NCBI GenBank assembly: GCA_900764925.1
Contig: CAAFPW010000080.1
Coordinates: 1 to 14,478, forward strand
Direction of reading: 5' to 3'
Source of the DNA: Fusobacteriaceae bacterium
Lineage (GTDB): Bacteria > Fusobacteriota > Fusobacteriia > Fusobacteriales > Fusobacteriaceae
Length of the DNA stretch: 14,478 bases
This document shows, one piece after another, positions 1 to 8,266 of the stretch. The notes below the pieces were generated by a model that had not been told where the DNA came from, did no database searches, and was given only the letters and a program-made list of their open reading frames with translations. Both the position numbers and the translations under genes were made by a program. How positions within the stretch are numbered: position 1 is the first letter of the stretch; the number at the start of each line of letters is the position of its first letter.

Positions 1-737
1 GAATAAATAGTTGATTGTAATCTTGATATGCTAGCAAAGATATAAAATAAATTAAATAAAGAAAGCTTTTATGTCAAAAAATCACCTCTTCTATCAAGAA
101 TAGAAAACAAAAAAGAAACCAGCTAGCTTTTTTGTAGCACATTTTCTTAAACCAATTAACTGTTGATCAATGAAATCTCCTCGCTTGCGAAGCCTGCCAC
201 AAAAATATTCCCCCAAAAGCATATTACGCGATATTACAACCTATTTTGAGGATTCCGTTTTCCCTATCCGAGAAATAAATAGCATGTTATAATCTGGTTT
301 ACAAAAAGTTGCATGCACTCATCCGCATTCGACACTTCGCTTTATCCTTCTCTCTCAAAAAGACAAAAGGACAAAAAGGCACATGATAGTTTTGAAGATA
401 GCAATGAGGAAAAAGAAGCGGACCAGCAAGGTAAAAAACAGAAAGCAAAGGCCATGTTTTCCTAAAATCGTGTACAAATATCTGCCTGATTTCCTGTTAT
501 TATGAGCATAACCAGTTATTATTGTCCTTAATGCTATCTCCCACACTTCATCCTTTAAATAATCCGTACAATATCCAACACTTTATTGGTAAACTACCGG
601 AAGCGTTCATCAACAAAGCAACAATCTAGTTCGCGTAAAATACGATTTCGGCAATCACATAAAAACAGTCCATAAAAGGCACTCAATAAATTAAAAATCA
701 GCAAAGTAGTTTAAAGAACGCATCATAAGAATTTATA
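1..737. other. Long non-coding or decayed stretch at the left end
   Basis: No gene is supportable here. The longest frame is 63 codons on the minus strand (355-546), starts at GTG and reads as basic then hydrophobic residues without a recognisable family. A second minus-strand tract (594-710) reads SAFYGLFLCDCRNRILRELD... up to a stop and is followed in the same frame by FTNKVLDIVRII, which looks like worn coding sequence, but I cannot name it. An AT-only hairpin (CAAAAAAG/CTTTTTTG, 108-115/127-134) is present. I found no tRNA, IS ends or CRISPR repeats. The size of the gap suggests a degraded gene or mobile element at the edge of the capsule locus. Confidence 0.4.
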
Positions 738-759
738 AAAGAGGCCATATGTCCTCTTT
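738..759 (-). terminator. Short hairpin, possible weak secondary terminator
   Basis: The sequence AAAGAGG/CCTCTTT forms a 7-bp stem around an 8-base loop (CCATATGT). Read on the minus strand the stem is followed by only a short T run (CTCTTTTATAAA), so it would be a weak backup to the terminator array just upstream. It may be a chance inverted repeat. Confidence 0.25.
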
Positions 760-788
760 GTCATTATGTCACTTTGAAAGCTTACAAA

Positions 789-869
789 AATCATTGGGAA
801 GTTTGAAAAAATCTTCTTAATGATTGGATTCAAACATTGAGAAGATTCAATACAATCTTCTCAATGTTT
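789..869. terminator. Bidirectional terminator array of four alternating complementary arms
   Basis: Four arms sharing the core CATTrrGAAG(ATT) alternate in orientation: 789-801 (forward), 810-825 (inverted), 832-847 (forward) and 854-869 (inverted). The last pair is a perfect 16-bp stem with a six-base loop, followed on the plus strand by TTTTTTTC and another T run. On the minus strand, the pair 847-835/822-810 (one mismatch) is followed directly by six T, and 825-813/801-789 (two mismatches) by five T. It therefore can end the capsule transcript about 95 bases after the rfbC stop and also stop any rightward transcription. Each inner arm can pair with either neighbour, so the hairpins are mutually exclusive. 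Confidence 0.75.
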
Positions 870-964
870 TTTTCTTTTTATCGGTGCGTTCGTTCAAGAA
901 TACGCTCCCAATCGTCGTTTATTTCAATTCTAAGAACTGAATTGCAGGTAATTGGAGTAATATC

Positions 965-1513
965 CTAAAACACATTCTGCCAATCTTTTAACCTTGGATG
1001 CTTACCGTCTTTCTCTGAGAGAACCACTTTTTCAGCAGGAATACGCCAATCAATATTCAAATCCGGATCATTCCATGCTATTGCCCCTTCACTTTGAGGA
1101 GAATAGAAGTTATCACATTTATATTGGAAAATCACTTCTTCACTTAAAACACTAAATCCATGAGCAAATCCACGAGGTATAAAAAACTGACGATGATTTT
1201 CACCTGTTAATTCTACAGATACATATTGCCCAAATGTAGGAGAGCCTTTTCTTATATCAACAGCAACATCTAACACAGCTCCTTTTATAACTCGCACTAA
1301 TTTACTTTGAGCAAAAGGAGGTTTCTGGAAATGTAAGCCTCTCAATACTCCATAGCTAGACTTACTTTCATTATCTTGAACAAAAGTCGTTTTACAAACC
1401 TTTTCCTCAAATTCTCTTTGAGAAAAAGATTCAAAGAAATAACCACGATCGTCTTTAAAAATACGGGGTTCGATAATAACGACTCCTTCTATATTAGTCT
1501 TTATAATTTCCAT
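965..1513 (-). CDS. rfbC: dTDP-4-dehydrorhamnose 3,5-epimerase
   Basis: A 182-residue RmlC-type cupin of the usual length. FKDDRGYFFESF (19-30), QDNESKSSYGVLRGLHFQ (46-63), IPRGFAHGFSVLSE (112-125), FQYKCDNFYSP (129-139) and AIAWNDPDLNIDW (144-156) are diagnostic. By position, His61 and Asp169 (in SEKDGKHP) correspond to the catalytic His/Asp pair and Tyr131 to the conserved active-site Tyr. It converts dTDP-4-keto-6-deoxyglucose to the L-lyxo form, the third step toward dTDP-L-rhamnose. rmlA, rmlB and rmlD are not in the window and must be elsewhere, unless the product feeds another 6-deoxy sugar. A 92-base spacer separates it from the WecA-like gene, where I see no clear Bacteroides-type promoter. 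It is the last gene of the operon. Confidence 0.96.
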   Translation of the reverse strand: MEIIKTNIEGVVIIEPRIFKDDRGYFFESFSQREFEEKVCKTTFVQDNESKSSYGVLRGLHFQKPPFAQSKLVRVIKGAVLDVAVDIRKGSPTFGQYVSVELTGENHRQFFIPRGFAHGFSVLSEEVIFQYKCDNFYSPQSEGAIAWNDPDLNIDWRIPAEKVVLSEKDGKHPRLKDWQNVF

Positions 1514-1605
1514 TATTTCTATTCATTTTCGAATTTCTATTTAACAAAATCTTTCGCATCTTCCTATATAAGATAAATTAAAATCAGACAAGAGTTATAA
1601 ATTTA

Positions 1606-2694
1606 TCATTTTTTTAATTTTATCCTACTCCACCACAAATTAAGTCCAATCCAAACTATAACATCCCCTAATAGCATAAGTGTGTTGTCAACATAAGGCA
1701 TTAGCAGTATATTCACCCCACTAAATACACACGATATTAAAAGTATCAAAAGCATAGCCTTACGTACAGTAAAACCCATAGCTAGAAATTGATGATGAAT
1801 ATGGTTCTTATCAGGTTCAAATGGGCTTTTACCATGATAGATACGAACAATAACAACACGAACAACATCAAAAGCAGGTACGATAAGTGTACTGAATGCT
1901 ATTACAAAAGCTCCTTGAGTAACAGGAACAAATGCTGTATTCTGACTGTATTTAATAGCTAGAAAACTCAGTATATACCCTAATGTTAAGCTTCCTGTAT
2001 CGCCCATAAATATTTTACGTGCATGCTCAGCACTACCAAAAACATTATAATAAAAAAAAGGAACAAGAACTCCAAAGGTACTAAAAGCGAGCATGCTATA
2101 TATCCATAATCCTTTCTCCATAAATAAAAATCCAAAAACTAAAAGTGATGCACTACTCAGACCTGAAGCAAGACCATCAATCCCATCAATTAGATTGATA
2201 GCATTAGTTATAAAAACGACCGTTATTATAGTAAAAGGAATCCCAAACCATGCTGGAATCATATTAACGCCAAATAGACCGTAGAAATCATTAACCCATA
2301 GTCCAACTACCGGAAATAAGCTAGCACAAATAATCTGAATGACAAATTTTTGACGATAACGCACTCCTACTAAGTCATCTGCAATACCTGTGAGATACAA
2401 AAGAACCATCCCACAAACTAACACTAAAAATTCTGGTAAAATGTAAGAAGCTGTAAGAACAGATATGCCATACCCTGTTAAAGTTCGAAGAGCAAGAACT
2501 GCACTACATGAAAGTAGTATAGTTGGAAAAAAAGAAACACCTCCTAATCGAGGAATAGCCCGCTTATGTACTTTACGTTCATCAGGAATATCAAACAGTT
2601 TTTTTCTAAATGATATTAATAATATACGTGGAATAATAAGTCTAGCAATATAAGCTGAAATAGTAAAGGCAATTAGGATAAATATAATATTCAT
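1606..2694 (-). CDS. WecA/MraY-like undecaprenyl-phosphate sugar-1-phosphate transferase
   Basis: A 362-residue polytopic inner-membrane enzyme with about 10-11 helices. The family's cytoplasmic motifs are present in order: DERKVHKRAIPRLGG (38-52), the DD motif GIADDLVG (103-110), NAINLIDGIDGLASG (164-178), FMGDTGSLTLG (229-239) and the C-terminal DKNHIHHQFL (295-304), which carries the HIHH residues of WecA/TagO-type members. The known reaction moves GlcNAc-1-P (or a related HexNAc-1-P) from the UDP-sugar to undecaprenyl phosphate and starts repeat-unit synthesis. It lies near the 3' end of the operon, a common position for the initiating transferase in Bacteroides capsule loci. The exact sugar is not determinable. 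Confidence 0.93.
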   Translation of the reverse strand: MNIIFILIAFTISAYIARLIIPRILLISFRKKLFDIPDERKVHKRAIPRLGGVSFFPTILLSCSAVLALRTLTGYGISVLTASYILPEFLVLVCGMVLLYLTGIADDLVGVRYRQKFVIQIICASLFPVVGLWVNDFYGLFGVNMIPAWFGIPFTIITVVFITNAINLIDGIDGLASGLSSASLLVFGFLFMEKGLWIYSMLAFSTFGVLVPFFYYNVFGSAEHARKIFMGDTGSLTLGYILSFLAIKYSQNTAFVPVTQGAFVIAFSTLIVPAFDVVRVVIVRIYHGKSPFEPDKNHIHHQFLAMGFTVRKAMLLILLISCVFSGVNILLMPYVDNTLMLLGDVIVWIGLNLWWSRIKLKK

Positions 2695-2722
2695 GATTAT
2701 ATGATATATAAAATAATAATCG

Positions 2723-3532
2723 TTATTTCCCCAGTTTGTTTAATACTCGTTTATTTATAGTTTTTCTTTCAATATCCCATAACCACCCCCATTTGTTGAA
2801 ATATTTAAACATCGAACACATATGATATCTCAATAATTTTCGGTTTTTATATGATCCTTTAGCATATGCATGATATACTGAAACTTTGGGATAATACATA
2901 GTCTGTGCTATTTTTCCAATTCGACGACATAAATCCAAATCCTCTGCATACATAAAATAACGTTCGTCAAAACCGTCAACTTGTTTCAATATAGACATTC
3001 GTGCAAACATAAAGCATCCTGAAAGGGAAGGTACTTGCATTTCCTGATTATAATCTGCGAAACGGAGCTCATAACGTATATCTCTTTTTTCCCGGTATTT
3101 TTTCCAAAGTCCAAAACGCCTCAATAATAAATCAAATGGAGTAGGTAGTAATTTACACAAATATTGTAACTCTCCATTTGGATAAAGAATTTTTGGCATC
3201 ACTAAACCTATTTCCTTATTAACATTCATATATGCAACTAATTGTTCAAGTACTCCTTCCCCAAAATAAATATCTGGATTTACTATAACATGATAAATTG
3301 CACCTACTTCCATTGCTTCTCGAATTGCTATGTTATGCCCAGCACCATATCCACAATTCATACTGTGAATATAACGAACACGATCTGAAACCCCCTCCAA
3401 CTCACGCAAACAATCATTTGATGAATTATCTATAATAAAAAGCTTATCTACTGGTCCAGCTAAAACACAGTCTATCACTTTATGTATTTCACTCGTACGA
3501 TGATGATAAGATACTATTGAAGCAGTAAGCAT
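2723..3532 (-). CDS. GT2 family glycosyltransferase, rhamnosyltransferase-like
   Basis: A 269-residue protein of the WbbL-type GT2 group. FIIDNSSND (32-40) and NCGYGAGHNIAI (59-70) match the donor-binding signatures of that subgroup, VNPDIYF (84-90) is its metal-binding acidic site, and SGCFMFARM (171-179) with DGFDERYFMYAEDLDLCRRI (186-205) is the conserved acceptor-side block. This subgroup often transfers rhamnose from dTDP-L-rhamnose, and an rmlC gene two genes downstream fits, but donor assignment is inference. The start overlaps the stop of a gene remnant (TAATG). The gene ends 28 bases before the WecA-like gene. Confidence 0.88.
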   Translation of the reverse strand: MLTASIVSYHHRTSEIHKVIDCVLAGPVDKLFIIDNSSNDCLRELEGVSDRVRYIHSMNCGYGAGHNIAIREAMEVGAIYHVIVNPDIYFGEGVLEQLVAYMNVNKEIGLVMPKILYPNGELQYLCKLLPTPFDLLLRRFGLWKKYREKRDIRYELRFADYNQEMQVPSLSGCFMFARMSILKQVDGFDERYFMYAEDLDLCRRIGKIAQTMYYPKVSVYHAYAKGSYKNRKLLRYHMCSMFKYFNKWGWLWDIERKTINKRVLNKLGK

Positions 3533-3663
3533 TATTGAGTAAATTTATTTAGTAATATTTTTCTATTAATTCTATTTGTTTTATCACTTTTGGGAAAAAC
3601 AATCTTCCCTATAGTCAGTTTAATACCATAATGTAAATAATGATAATCGAAATAATGTTTTAG
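3532..3663 (-). pseudogene. 3' remnant of an unidentified lost gene
   Basis: The 161-base gap between the acyltransferase and the next glycosyltransferase contains an open frame of 43 codons with no plausible start (LKHYFDYHYLHYGIKLTIG... to ...NRKILLNKFTQ). Its stop TAA overlaps the following ATG as TAATG, the same coupling seen between wzz and wzx. A frame that ends in such an overlap is most simply the tail of a gene whose front was lost when this part of the locus was rearranged. The residues (many Tyr/His, then Lys/Asn) look protein-like, but I do not recognise the family. Chance is possible at this length. Confidence 0.45.
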
Positions 3664-3693
3664 TTAGAAAGAAGTGAAATCATGAACATTTTA

Positions 3694-4287
3694 TTATACG
3701 CGTTCCCATGAACAAGTCTGAAAATTATATTGTTTAACAACTCTTGCAGGATTTCCTACAGCAATAGAATAAGGAGGTATTGATTTAGTCACACACGATA
3801 AAGCCCCAACAACAGAATGTTTACCAATTGTCACCCCTGGTAATATACAAACAGACTCACCAATCCAAACATTATCTTCAATTCGCACTGGATCAAAAAA
3901 CAACGTTTGTTTCTCTGGAGATACAGATAAGTCAAACATTTCTCCTTCTCTAAAATTACCATGATTAATATCTGATATAAATACTCTGCTAGCAATCAAA
4001 ACATGATTACCTATTTCCACCAGTTGACCAGCTGCTATATGAACATTATCATTAATCTGTACCTCTTCTCCTAATTTCAAACAAATCCGCCCTTTATCAC
4101 AATGTTCGTTACACACCTCTAGTCGACAATTTCTTCCTGATGTAAAATGTTTCCCTAAAGAAATATGCTTTCGATTACGAATATCAAAAGGGAAACGTAT
4201 GAGACGTGATCCTCTATAGAACAAACGCGTCCGTAAAAGACATATCAACATATATATTTTTTGACTAACACCATATTGTTTAACCAT
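3694..4287 (-). CDS. Hexapeptide-repeat (left-handed beta-helix) acyltransferase
   Basis: A 197-residue protein of the WbbJ/LacA-like O-acetyltransferase type. The first ~40 residues are basic and partly hydrophobic, and hexapeptide turns run from about 68 to 170. DINHG (106-110) places the likely catalytic His at 109. VWIGESVCILPGVTIGKHSV (140-159) and the closing IPPYSIAVGNPARVVK (170-185) are diagnostic. The expected reaction is acetyl transfer from acetyl-CoA to a sugar hydroxyl or amine of the repeat unit. It follows the GT2 gene by 23 bases. Downstream, the usual tight packing is lost: 161 bases separate it from the next intact gene, and they hold a gene remnant. Confidence 0.9.
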   Translation of the reverse strand: MVKQYGVSQKIYMLICLLRTRLFYRGSRLIRFPFDIRNRKHISLGKHFTSGRNCRLEVCNEHCDKGRICLKLGEEVQINDNVHIAAGQLVEIGNHVLIASRVFISDINHGNFREGEMFDLSVSPEKQTLFFDPVRIEDNVWIGESVCILPGVTIGKHSVVGALSCVTKSIPPYSIAVGNPARVVKQYNFQTCSWERV

Positions 4288-4310
4288 ACAGATATATTAT
4301 AACTTTTCTA

Positions 4311-5282
4311 TTACTTTAATTCAAATAATCTATGCTGTCCCCAAACATAAACCCTCAATAAAGAAAATATATTATATCTCACTAGATATAAAAAAAAACG
4401 TTTGCGCATAGGCAATGTTTTCATATATGGATTATGATACCATAAAGGATACTTTTCAATAAATCCAATAAGTTTTTCTTTTATTATACGACCAGACAGT
4501 TTGGCTTCTATTGATTTAAAAACACCTGCATATAATAACATACAAATACCACGAAACTCTATTTCATCCCTATACTCATCGTCTATAAAATTTTCAAGAA
4601 ATCGAAACCCATCTAACATCGGAATAAACATATCTCTATTAATTGAAGTAGAAAGTGAATTAGGTCTATAAAAATAATTATATATTTTTTGGGGTATATA
4701 AGACACCTTGTTAGACCTTGAAATCCACACAGGAATAACTGCTGCGTCCTCTCCATGGTAAATGTTAGGTATCAGAAACTGTTGTACTAAATTCCTTTTA
4801 ACGACCAAACAACACAAAGAAGTAAAAGCCAATGCAACATAACTATTCTTATTGCAATTTTCTAACATTTTATTAACTTCCAATCCATTTCTAACACCAC
4901 TTTCAAAACATCGAAAAAAATCACAAAACACAATTTCTGCTTTTGTTTTGCATATTTCCTTAAACATTAATTCCAAATAATTCAATTCATACCAATCGTC
5001 GCTGTCCATAAAAGCTAAATACTCTCCTTTCGCAACTTTAATACCATTATTACGTGATTCTCCTGGACCAATATTTTTCACATTCTGAATAATATGTATA
5101 CTAAGTACACTTTGCTTTTGGTATTCTACTAACTGATAATAAGTATCATCAGTCGAACAATCATCAACAAAAATTACTTCAAAATTCGTTAATGTCTGTT
5201 TTTCTAAAGAGTGAAGGGCACGCTCCATATATCGCCAAGAATTATAACAAGGGATAACAATTGAAAAGATGGGAGATTTCAT
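4311..5282 (-). CDS. GT2 family glycosyltransferase
   Basis: A 323-residue GT2 enzyme: PIFSIVIPCYN (4-14), FVDDCSTDDT (38-47), GPGESRNNGI (72-81) and AFMDSDDW (90-97) form the nucleotide-sugar and metal site. HGEDAAVIPVW near residue 205 corresponds to the acidic acceptor-side motif. The open frame extends upstream to 5411, but those 43 codons overlap the end of wzy and read as hydrophobic shadow sequence. The ATG at 5282 opens directly onto the conserved domain four bases after the wzy stop, so it is preferred. The C-terminal ~100 residues are basic and aromatic and may contact the membrane. The donor sugar is unknown. Confidence 0.92.
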   Translation of the reverse strand: MKSPIFSIVIPCYNSWRYMERALHSLEKQTLTNFEVIFVDDCSTDDTYYQLVEYQKQSVLSIHIIQNVKNIGPGESRNNGIKVAKGEYLAFMDSDDWYELNYLELMFKEICKTKAEIVFCDFFRCFESGVRNGLEVNKMLENCNKNSYVALAFTSLCCLVVKRNLVQQFLIPNIYHGEDAAVIPVWISRSNKVSYIPQKIYNYFYRPNSLSTSINRDMFIPMLDGFRFLENFIDDEYRDEIEFRGICMLLYAGVFKSIEAKLSGRIIKEKLIGFIEKYPLWYHNPYMKTLPMRKRFFLYLVRYNIFSLLRVYVWGQHRLFELK

Positions 5283-5286
5283 ATAT

Positions 5287-6519
5287 TTATTTTCTATCTG
5301 ATGATGACGACAAATTAAAATAGCTAAAAGATAAAAGTAAGGAAGCTGCAAAGGCAAATTTATTTGTACCAATAGTACAACCTTTAAAATCCATAACAAG
5401 TAAATAGACAAATATCAAAACATAATAAAAACGAGTATCCTTATCCATCTTCCAAAAGGGTAATAAAATCAATTGATAGAACAATAGACACAAATATCCT
5501 ACAATACCCATAAAAAGTGTATGTCGTAGAATTCCTGGATCAACATGCATATAGTATGCTCCATTTTCATAAGAATATCTGCCAGAACCAATTAGAAACT
5601 CTACATAATTAAAATCACGATTCCACATTTCCATTAGATGATTAGTTGACGCAGTTTCTATTTGTCCTGATTTACTTTTAGAATAAAGAAATTCAAAAGC
5701 ATAAGGAAATACTTGTTCTTCTAGAAAAGCATAAAAGTCTGGCAATATAAAACTCAGCATAAATATTGTAGCAAACAATATAATAAGTAACTGAAAAGCA
5801 AATTTGATTTTCCGAGAAGTTTTCACTTTTTTAGAAACTATAAAAGCAAATAACCCGATTGCTACTCCAACAAAGCCTGTTCTTCCCGCAAAAAAAATAC
5901 CCACAAATATTAACAATCCTATAAATACATTTGTTAATGATATTTTTTGACTCAAAAACTCTTTTACATAAATAATAAATCCAATCCCATATACAAGAGA
6001 TAAATGATATGTCGTAGCTGCCGATAGTGCTTTTCCACGAATCATACTACCAGCCCCTACCACATCATCTGGTTGAAATTTATTAAAATATAGAATTAGC
6101 TCGCTTAAGGTGGGGTTTGAAACTACAATACATTGAATAAAGGTTTGAACTACAAAAATCCAAGTAAATACAGAAAGCACCTGCCTATCTGTATACTCTT
6201 TATATTTTAAATATGCAAACACCGGAATTGCTGCCAATAAATGAACAACCTGTATTCCTACTACACGAAAAAAAGAAAAATCAAAAGTCAAGAAGAATAA
6301 TGGATAGACAATACTTAATAATGTTATACCCCACCACCCCAAAAATATATTTTTTATATAGCAGTCTTTAAAAACCGCACTCACATTATGATAATAAACC
6401 TTATTAATTATAGCATAGCCATATAACGGGAAAGCTATTAATAAAGAAACTGAAATTCCAGCAATGTAAAAAGCAAAAACATAGCAGAATAACAAAATAA
6501 ACAAAAGTATATACTTCAC
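5287..6519 (-). CDS. wzy: Wzy-like O-antigen/capsule repeat-unit polymerase
   Basis: A 410-residue integral membrane protein with about 10-12 helices and no recognisable soluble domain. Between helices are RGKALSAATTYHLSL (161-175) and AGRTGFVGV (211-219), the latter similar to the GRTG-type motif of WzyC/O-antigen ligase-like proteins. A large loop (about 262-335) contains FLIGSGRYSY and HVDPGILRHTLFMGIVGYL, again typical of Bacteroidales Wzy. In the family it joins lipid-linked repeat units at the periplasmic face. The start is a GTG at 6519, since no ATG lies close by, four bases after the previous stop. Wzy proteins diverge strongly, so the call rests on topology, these motifs and the presence of wzx and wzz in the operon. 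Confidence 0.87.
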   Translation of the reverse strand: MKYILLFILLFCYVFAFYIAGISVSLLIAFPLYGYAIINKVYYHNVSAVFKDCYIKNIFLGWWGITLLSIVYPLFFLTFDFSFFRVVGIQVVHLLAAIPVFAYLKYKEYTDRQVLSVFTWIFVVQTFIQCIVVSNPTLSELILYFNKFQPDDVVGAGSMIRGKALSAATTYHLSLVYGIGFIIYVKEFLSQKISLTNVFIGLLIFVGIFFAGRTGFVGVAIGLFAFIVSKKVKTSRKIKFAFQLLIILFATIFMLSFILPDFYAFLEEQVFPYAFEFLYSKSKSGQIETASTNHLMEMWNRDFNYVEFLIGSGRYSYENGAYYMHVDPGILRHTLFMGIVGYLCLLFYQLILLPFWKMDKDTRFYYVLIFVYLLVMDFKGCTIGTNKFAFAASLLLSFSYFNLSSSSDRK

Positions 6520-6523
6520 AAGA

Positions 6524-7519
6524 TCATCTTTTTATTGATCGTAAAACTTTGCCTAATTGTGCCATAATATTAAAAAGAAACAACATATTCAATGCAGCAA
6601 ATTGTAAACCCAGTTTCCAATAAACAGATATATGAGTAGATTGCCAAATATGAATATTTGCTTCCGAATAAAGTTTATTCCATTTTTTTTGTTGTTCACC
6701 CTTGCTCCCTAGAAGTAAATTAAGTTTAACAGTAAGTTTCATAAAACATAAACTGTCAGCATAGTAATAATACACTTGTTGCTTTTCAAGAAACATTTCA
6801 ACAGAAGCTAATGCTTCTATCAAATTATTCAATGAAAATTGACTCATACAAGTTATATAAGAGCCTGTATTATAATGAATATAATGATACAACGGTTCTG
6901 AAACATAAGCTATCTTATTAGCATGGAAACATAAAGGAATAATTGTACACACATCTTCCCACATATTAACTCCTTCTGGAAAAATGATCTTAGTACGTTC
7001 ATAGAGAGTCCTAACAATCAACTTATTCCAAGTACTACAATGCAAATTACCTCTCATCATTTCTAATACACATTCTTGAGGTTTTTGTGAGAATAGCTGT
7101 TTTCGTATTATAGAATAATTGATATAATCATCGTAATAATCACAAGCTACAATATCTGCACATGTTACAAGAGCTTTTTTCAATAACTTTTCATACATGT
7201 CTCTTTCTATCCAATCATCACTATCACAATATATAATATATTGTCCAGACACATACTTTAGTCCTGTATTTCTCGTTGCTGCAATACCCTTATTTTGTTT
7301 ATGCTCTATTATCTTCACTTTTTCTTTACGAACAGGATATTCTTCTAATACACGTTGCAAAATAATCATGCTTTTATCTGGAGTACAATCATTTACAAAA
7401 ATAAACTCTATATTCTCAAGCGTTTGCTCCATCAAAGAACGTACACAACGTTCAATATACAACTCAACATTATAAATAGGAATAATTACACTTATCCCTA
7501 TAGCATTTATCTCTGACAT
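6524..7519 (-). CDS. GT2 family glycosyltransferase
   Basis: A 331-residue GT-A-fold glycosyltransferase. ISVIIPIYN (9-17), FVNDCTPDKS (41-50), KGIAATRNTGL (77-87) and the metal-binding YCDSDDW (97-103) give a standard GT2 catalytic domain over the first ~110 residues. NMWEDVCTIIPL, about residue 183 onward, supplies the acidic residue of the likely catalytic-base region. The last ~30 residues include a hydrophobic segment (LGLQFAALNMLFLFNIMAQL), perhaps a membrane anchor, then basic residues. Donor and acceptor cannot be told from sequence. It is six bases from the GT25 gene upstream and four bases from wzy downstream. Confidence 0.92.
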   Translation of the reverse strand: MSEINAIGISVIIPIYNVELYIERCVRSLMEQTLENIEFIFVNDCTPDKSMIILQRVLEEYPVRKEKVKIIEHKQNKGIAATRNTGLKYVSGQYIIYCDSDDWIERDMYEKLLKKALVTCADIVACDYYDDYINYSIIRKQLFSQKPQECVLEMMRGNLHCSTWNKLIVRTLYERTKIIFPEGVNMWEDVCTIIPLCFHANKIAYVSEPLYHYIHYNTGSYITCMSQFSLNNLIEALASVEMFLEKQQVYYYYADSLCFMKLTVKLNLLLGSKGEQQKKWNKLYSEANIHIWQSTHISVYWKLGLQFAALNMLFLFNIMAQLGKVLRSIKR

Positions 7520-7525
7520 TGTATC

Positions 7526-8257
7526 TTATGGTTTTTCATATCGTTTCATAAAATATAAAACTTTTAAGAAAAAAGAATGTATATATATTCTCAGTTTTCT
7601 TATCCACATCCCTCGACATTGTTTTTTCTCCTCTTGATTAATAGATGTCGGATGCTCTCCACTCCAATCTTGATCCAATAAATGTGGTAAAAAAGCATAT
7701 ATTTTTACACCTTTTTTCCGAATATAAAACCAATCATCGGCTGTTATAAAAGGACGAGACTCTATAATCAAAGAGGCAGCCGCTCTATTTATAGCATAAG
7801 CATGAGTAAGAAAAGCATCATATACATTAGCTACACGGTAATGCCCTTTAATCGCCTTTGTACTTAAATACCAATACCATCCAGACAAAAGAACAATACG
7901 AGGTTCATTAGTGATTAACAGTTTTTCTAACTCTGGGAGAAGAAAATCAATATTCTGACGAACTATAATATCGTCTTCCAATATCAGTACATATTTTTCC
8001 TTTGATTCTAGTAATCGCCTATAACACTTTTGATGACTTAGAGTACAACCAATTTCTCCAGGGCGAACCTCCTTAGCATATCGCAAGCGGAACTTTTCAT
8101 AATCAAAATTCTCTTCTAGTTGTTCTCTATTCATCCCCTTCCCATTTACAGCTTCTATAAATTCACTTGATAACGAAGGAGGTAGCAAAGCTAACTGCTT
8201 CTGCATATAGTTTCTACGTTCTATAGCTTCTTTAAGGTTTATAATATAAGCTTTCAT
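7526..8257 (-). CDS. GT25 family glycosyltransferase (LPS galactosyltransferase-like)
   Basis: A 243-residue protein with the GT25 (LgtB/Lex2B-type) signatures: YIINLKEAIERR at the N-terminus (4-15), RPGEIGCTLSH (65-75) and LILEDD (91-96), the acidic metal/nucleotide site. HAYAINRAAASLII and ITADDWFY follow in the second half. Family members are usually beta-1,4-galactosyltransferases using UDP-Gal, but several other donors are known, so the sugar is not assigned. It is soluble, with a basic C-terminal tail (about 220-243) that could contact the membrane. It starts nine bases after the pyruvyltransferase stop and ends six bases before the next gene, so it belongs to the same transcript. Confidence 0.9.
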   Translation of the reverse strand: MKAYIINLKEAIERRNYMQKQLALLPPSLSSEFIEAVNGKGMNREQLEENFDYEKFRLRYAKEVRPGEIGCTLSHQKCYRRLLESKEKYVLILEDDIIVRQNIDFLLPELEKLLITNEPRIVLLSGWYWYLSTKAIKGHYRVANVYDAFLTHAYAINRAAASLIIESRPFITADDWFYIRKKGVKIYAFLPHLLDQDWSGEHPTSINQEEKKQCRGMWIRKLRIYIHSFFLKVLYFMKRYEKP

Positions 8258-8266
8258 GAAATAAAA

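Noticed and set aside
355..546. 63-codon minus-strand frame in the left gap as a small membrane protein gene
   Set aside because: GTG start, no recognisable family, no clear neighbouring signals, and composition explained by AT-rich sequence. Kept only as part of the gap description.
738..805. Bacteroides-type promoter (TTTG / TAnnTTTG) on the plus strand near 757-775
   Set aside because: The TTTG elements are only about 7 bases apart and the second box lacks the TA, so the spacing and sequence do not fit.
1514..1605. Internal promoter for rfbC in the spacer after the WecA-like gene
   Set aside because: The spacer is AT-rich, but I could not find a TTTG/TAnnTTTG pair at proper spacing. It may simply be an untranslated spacer.
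5283..5411. Upstream extension of the second GT2 gene by 43 codons
   Set aside because: It lies entirely over the 3' end of wzy in another frame, and the encoded residues do not belong to the GT2 domain. The ATG at 5282 opens directly on the conserved domain.
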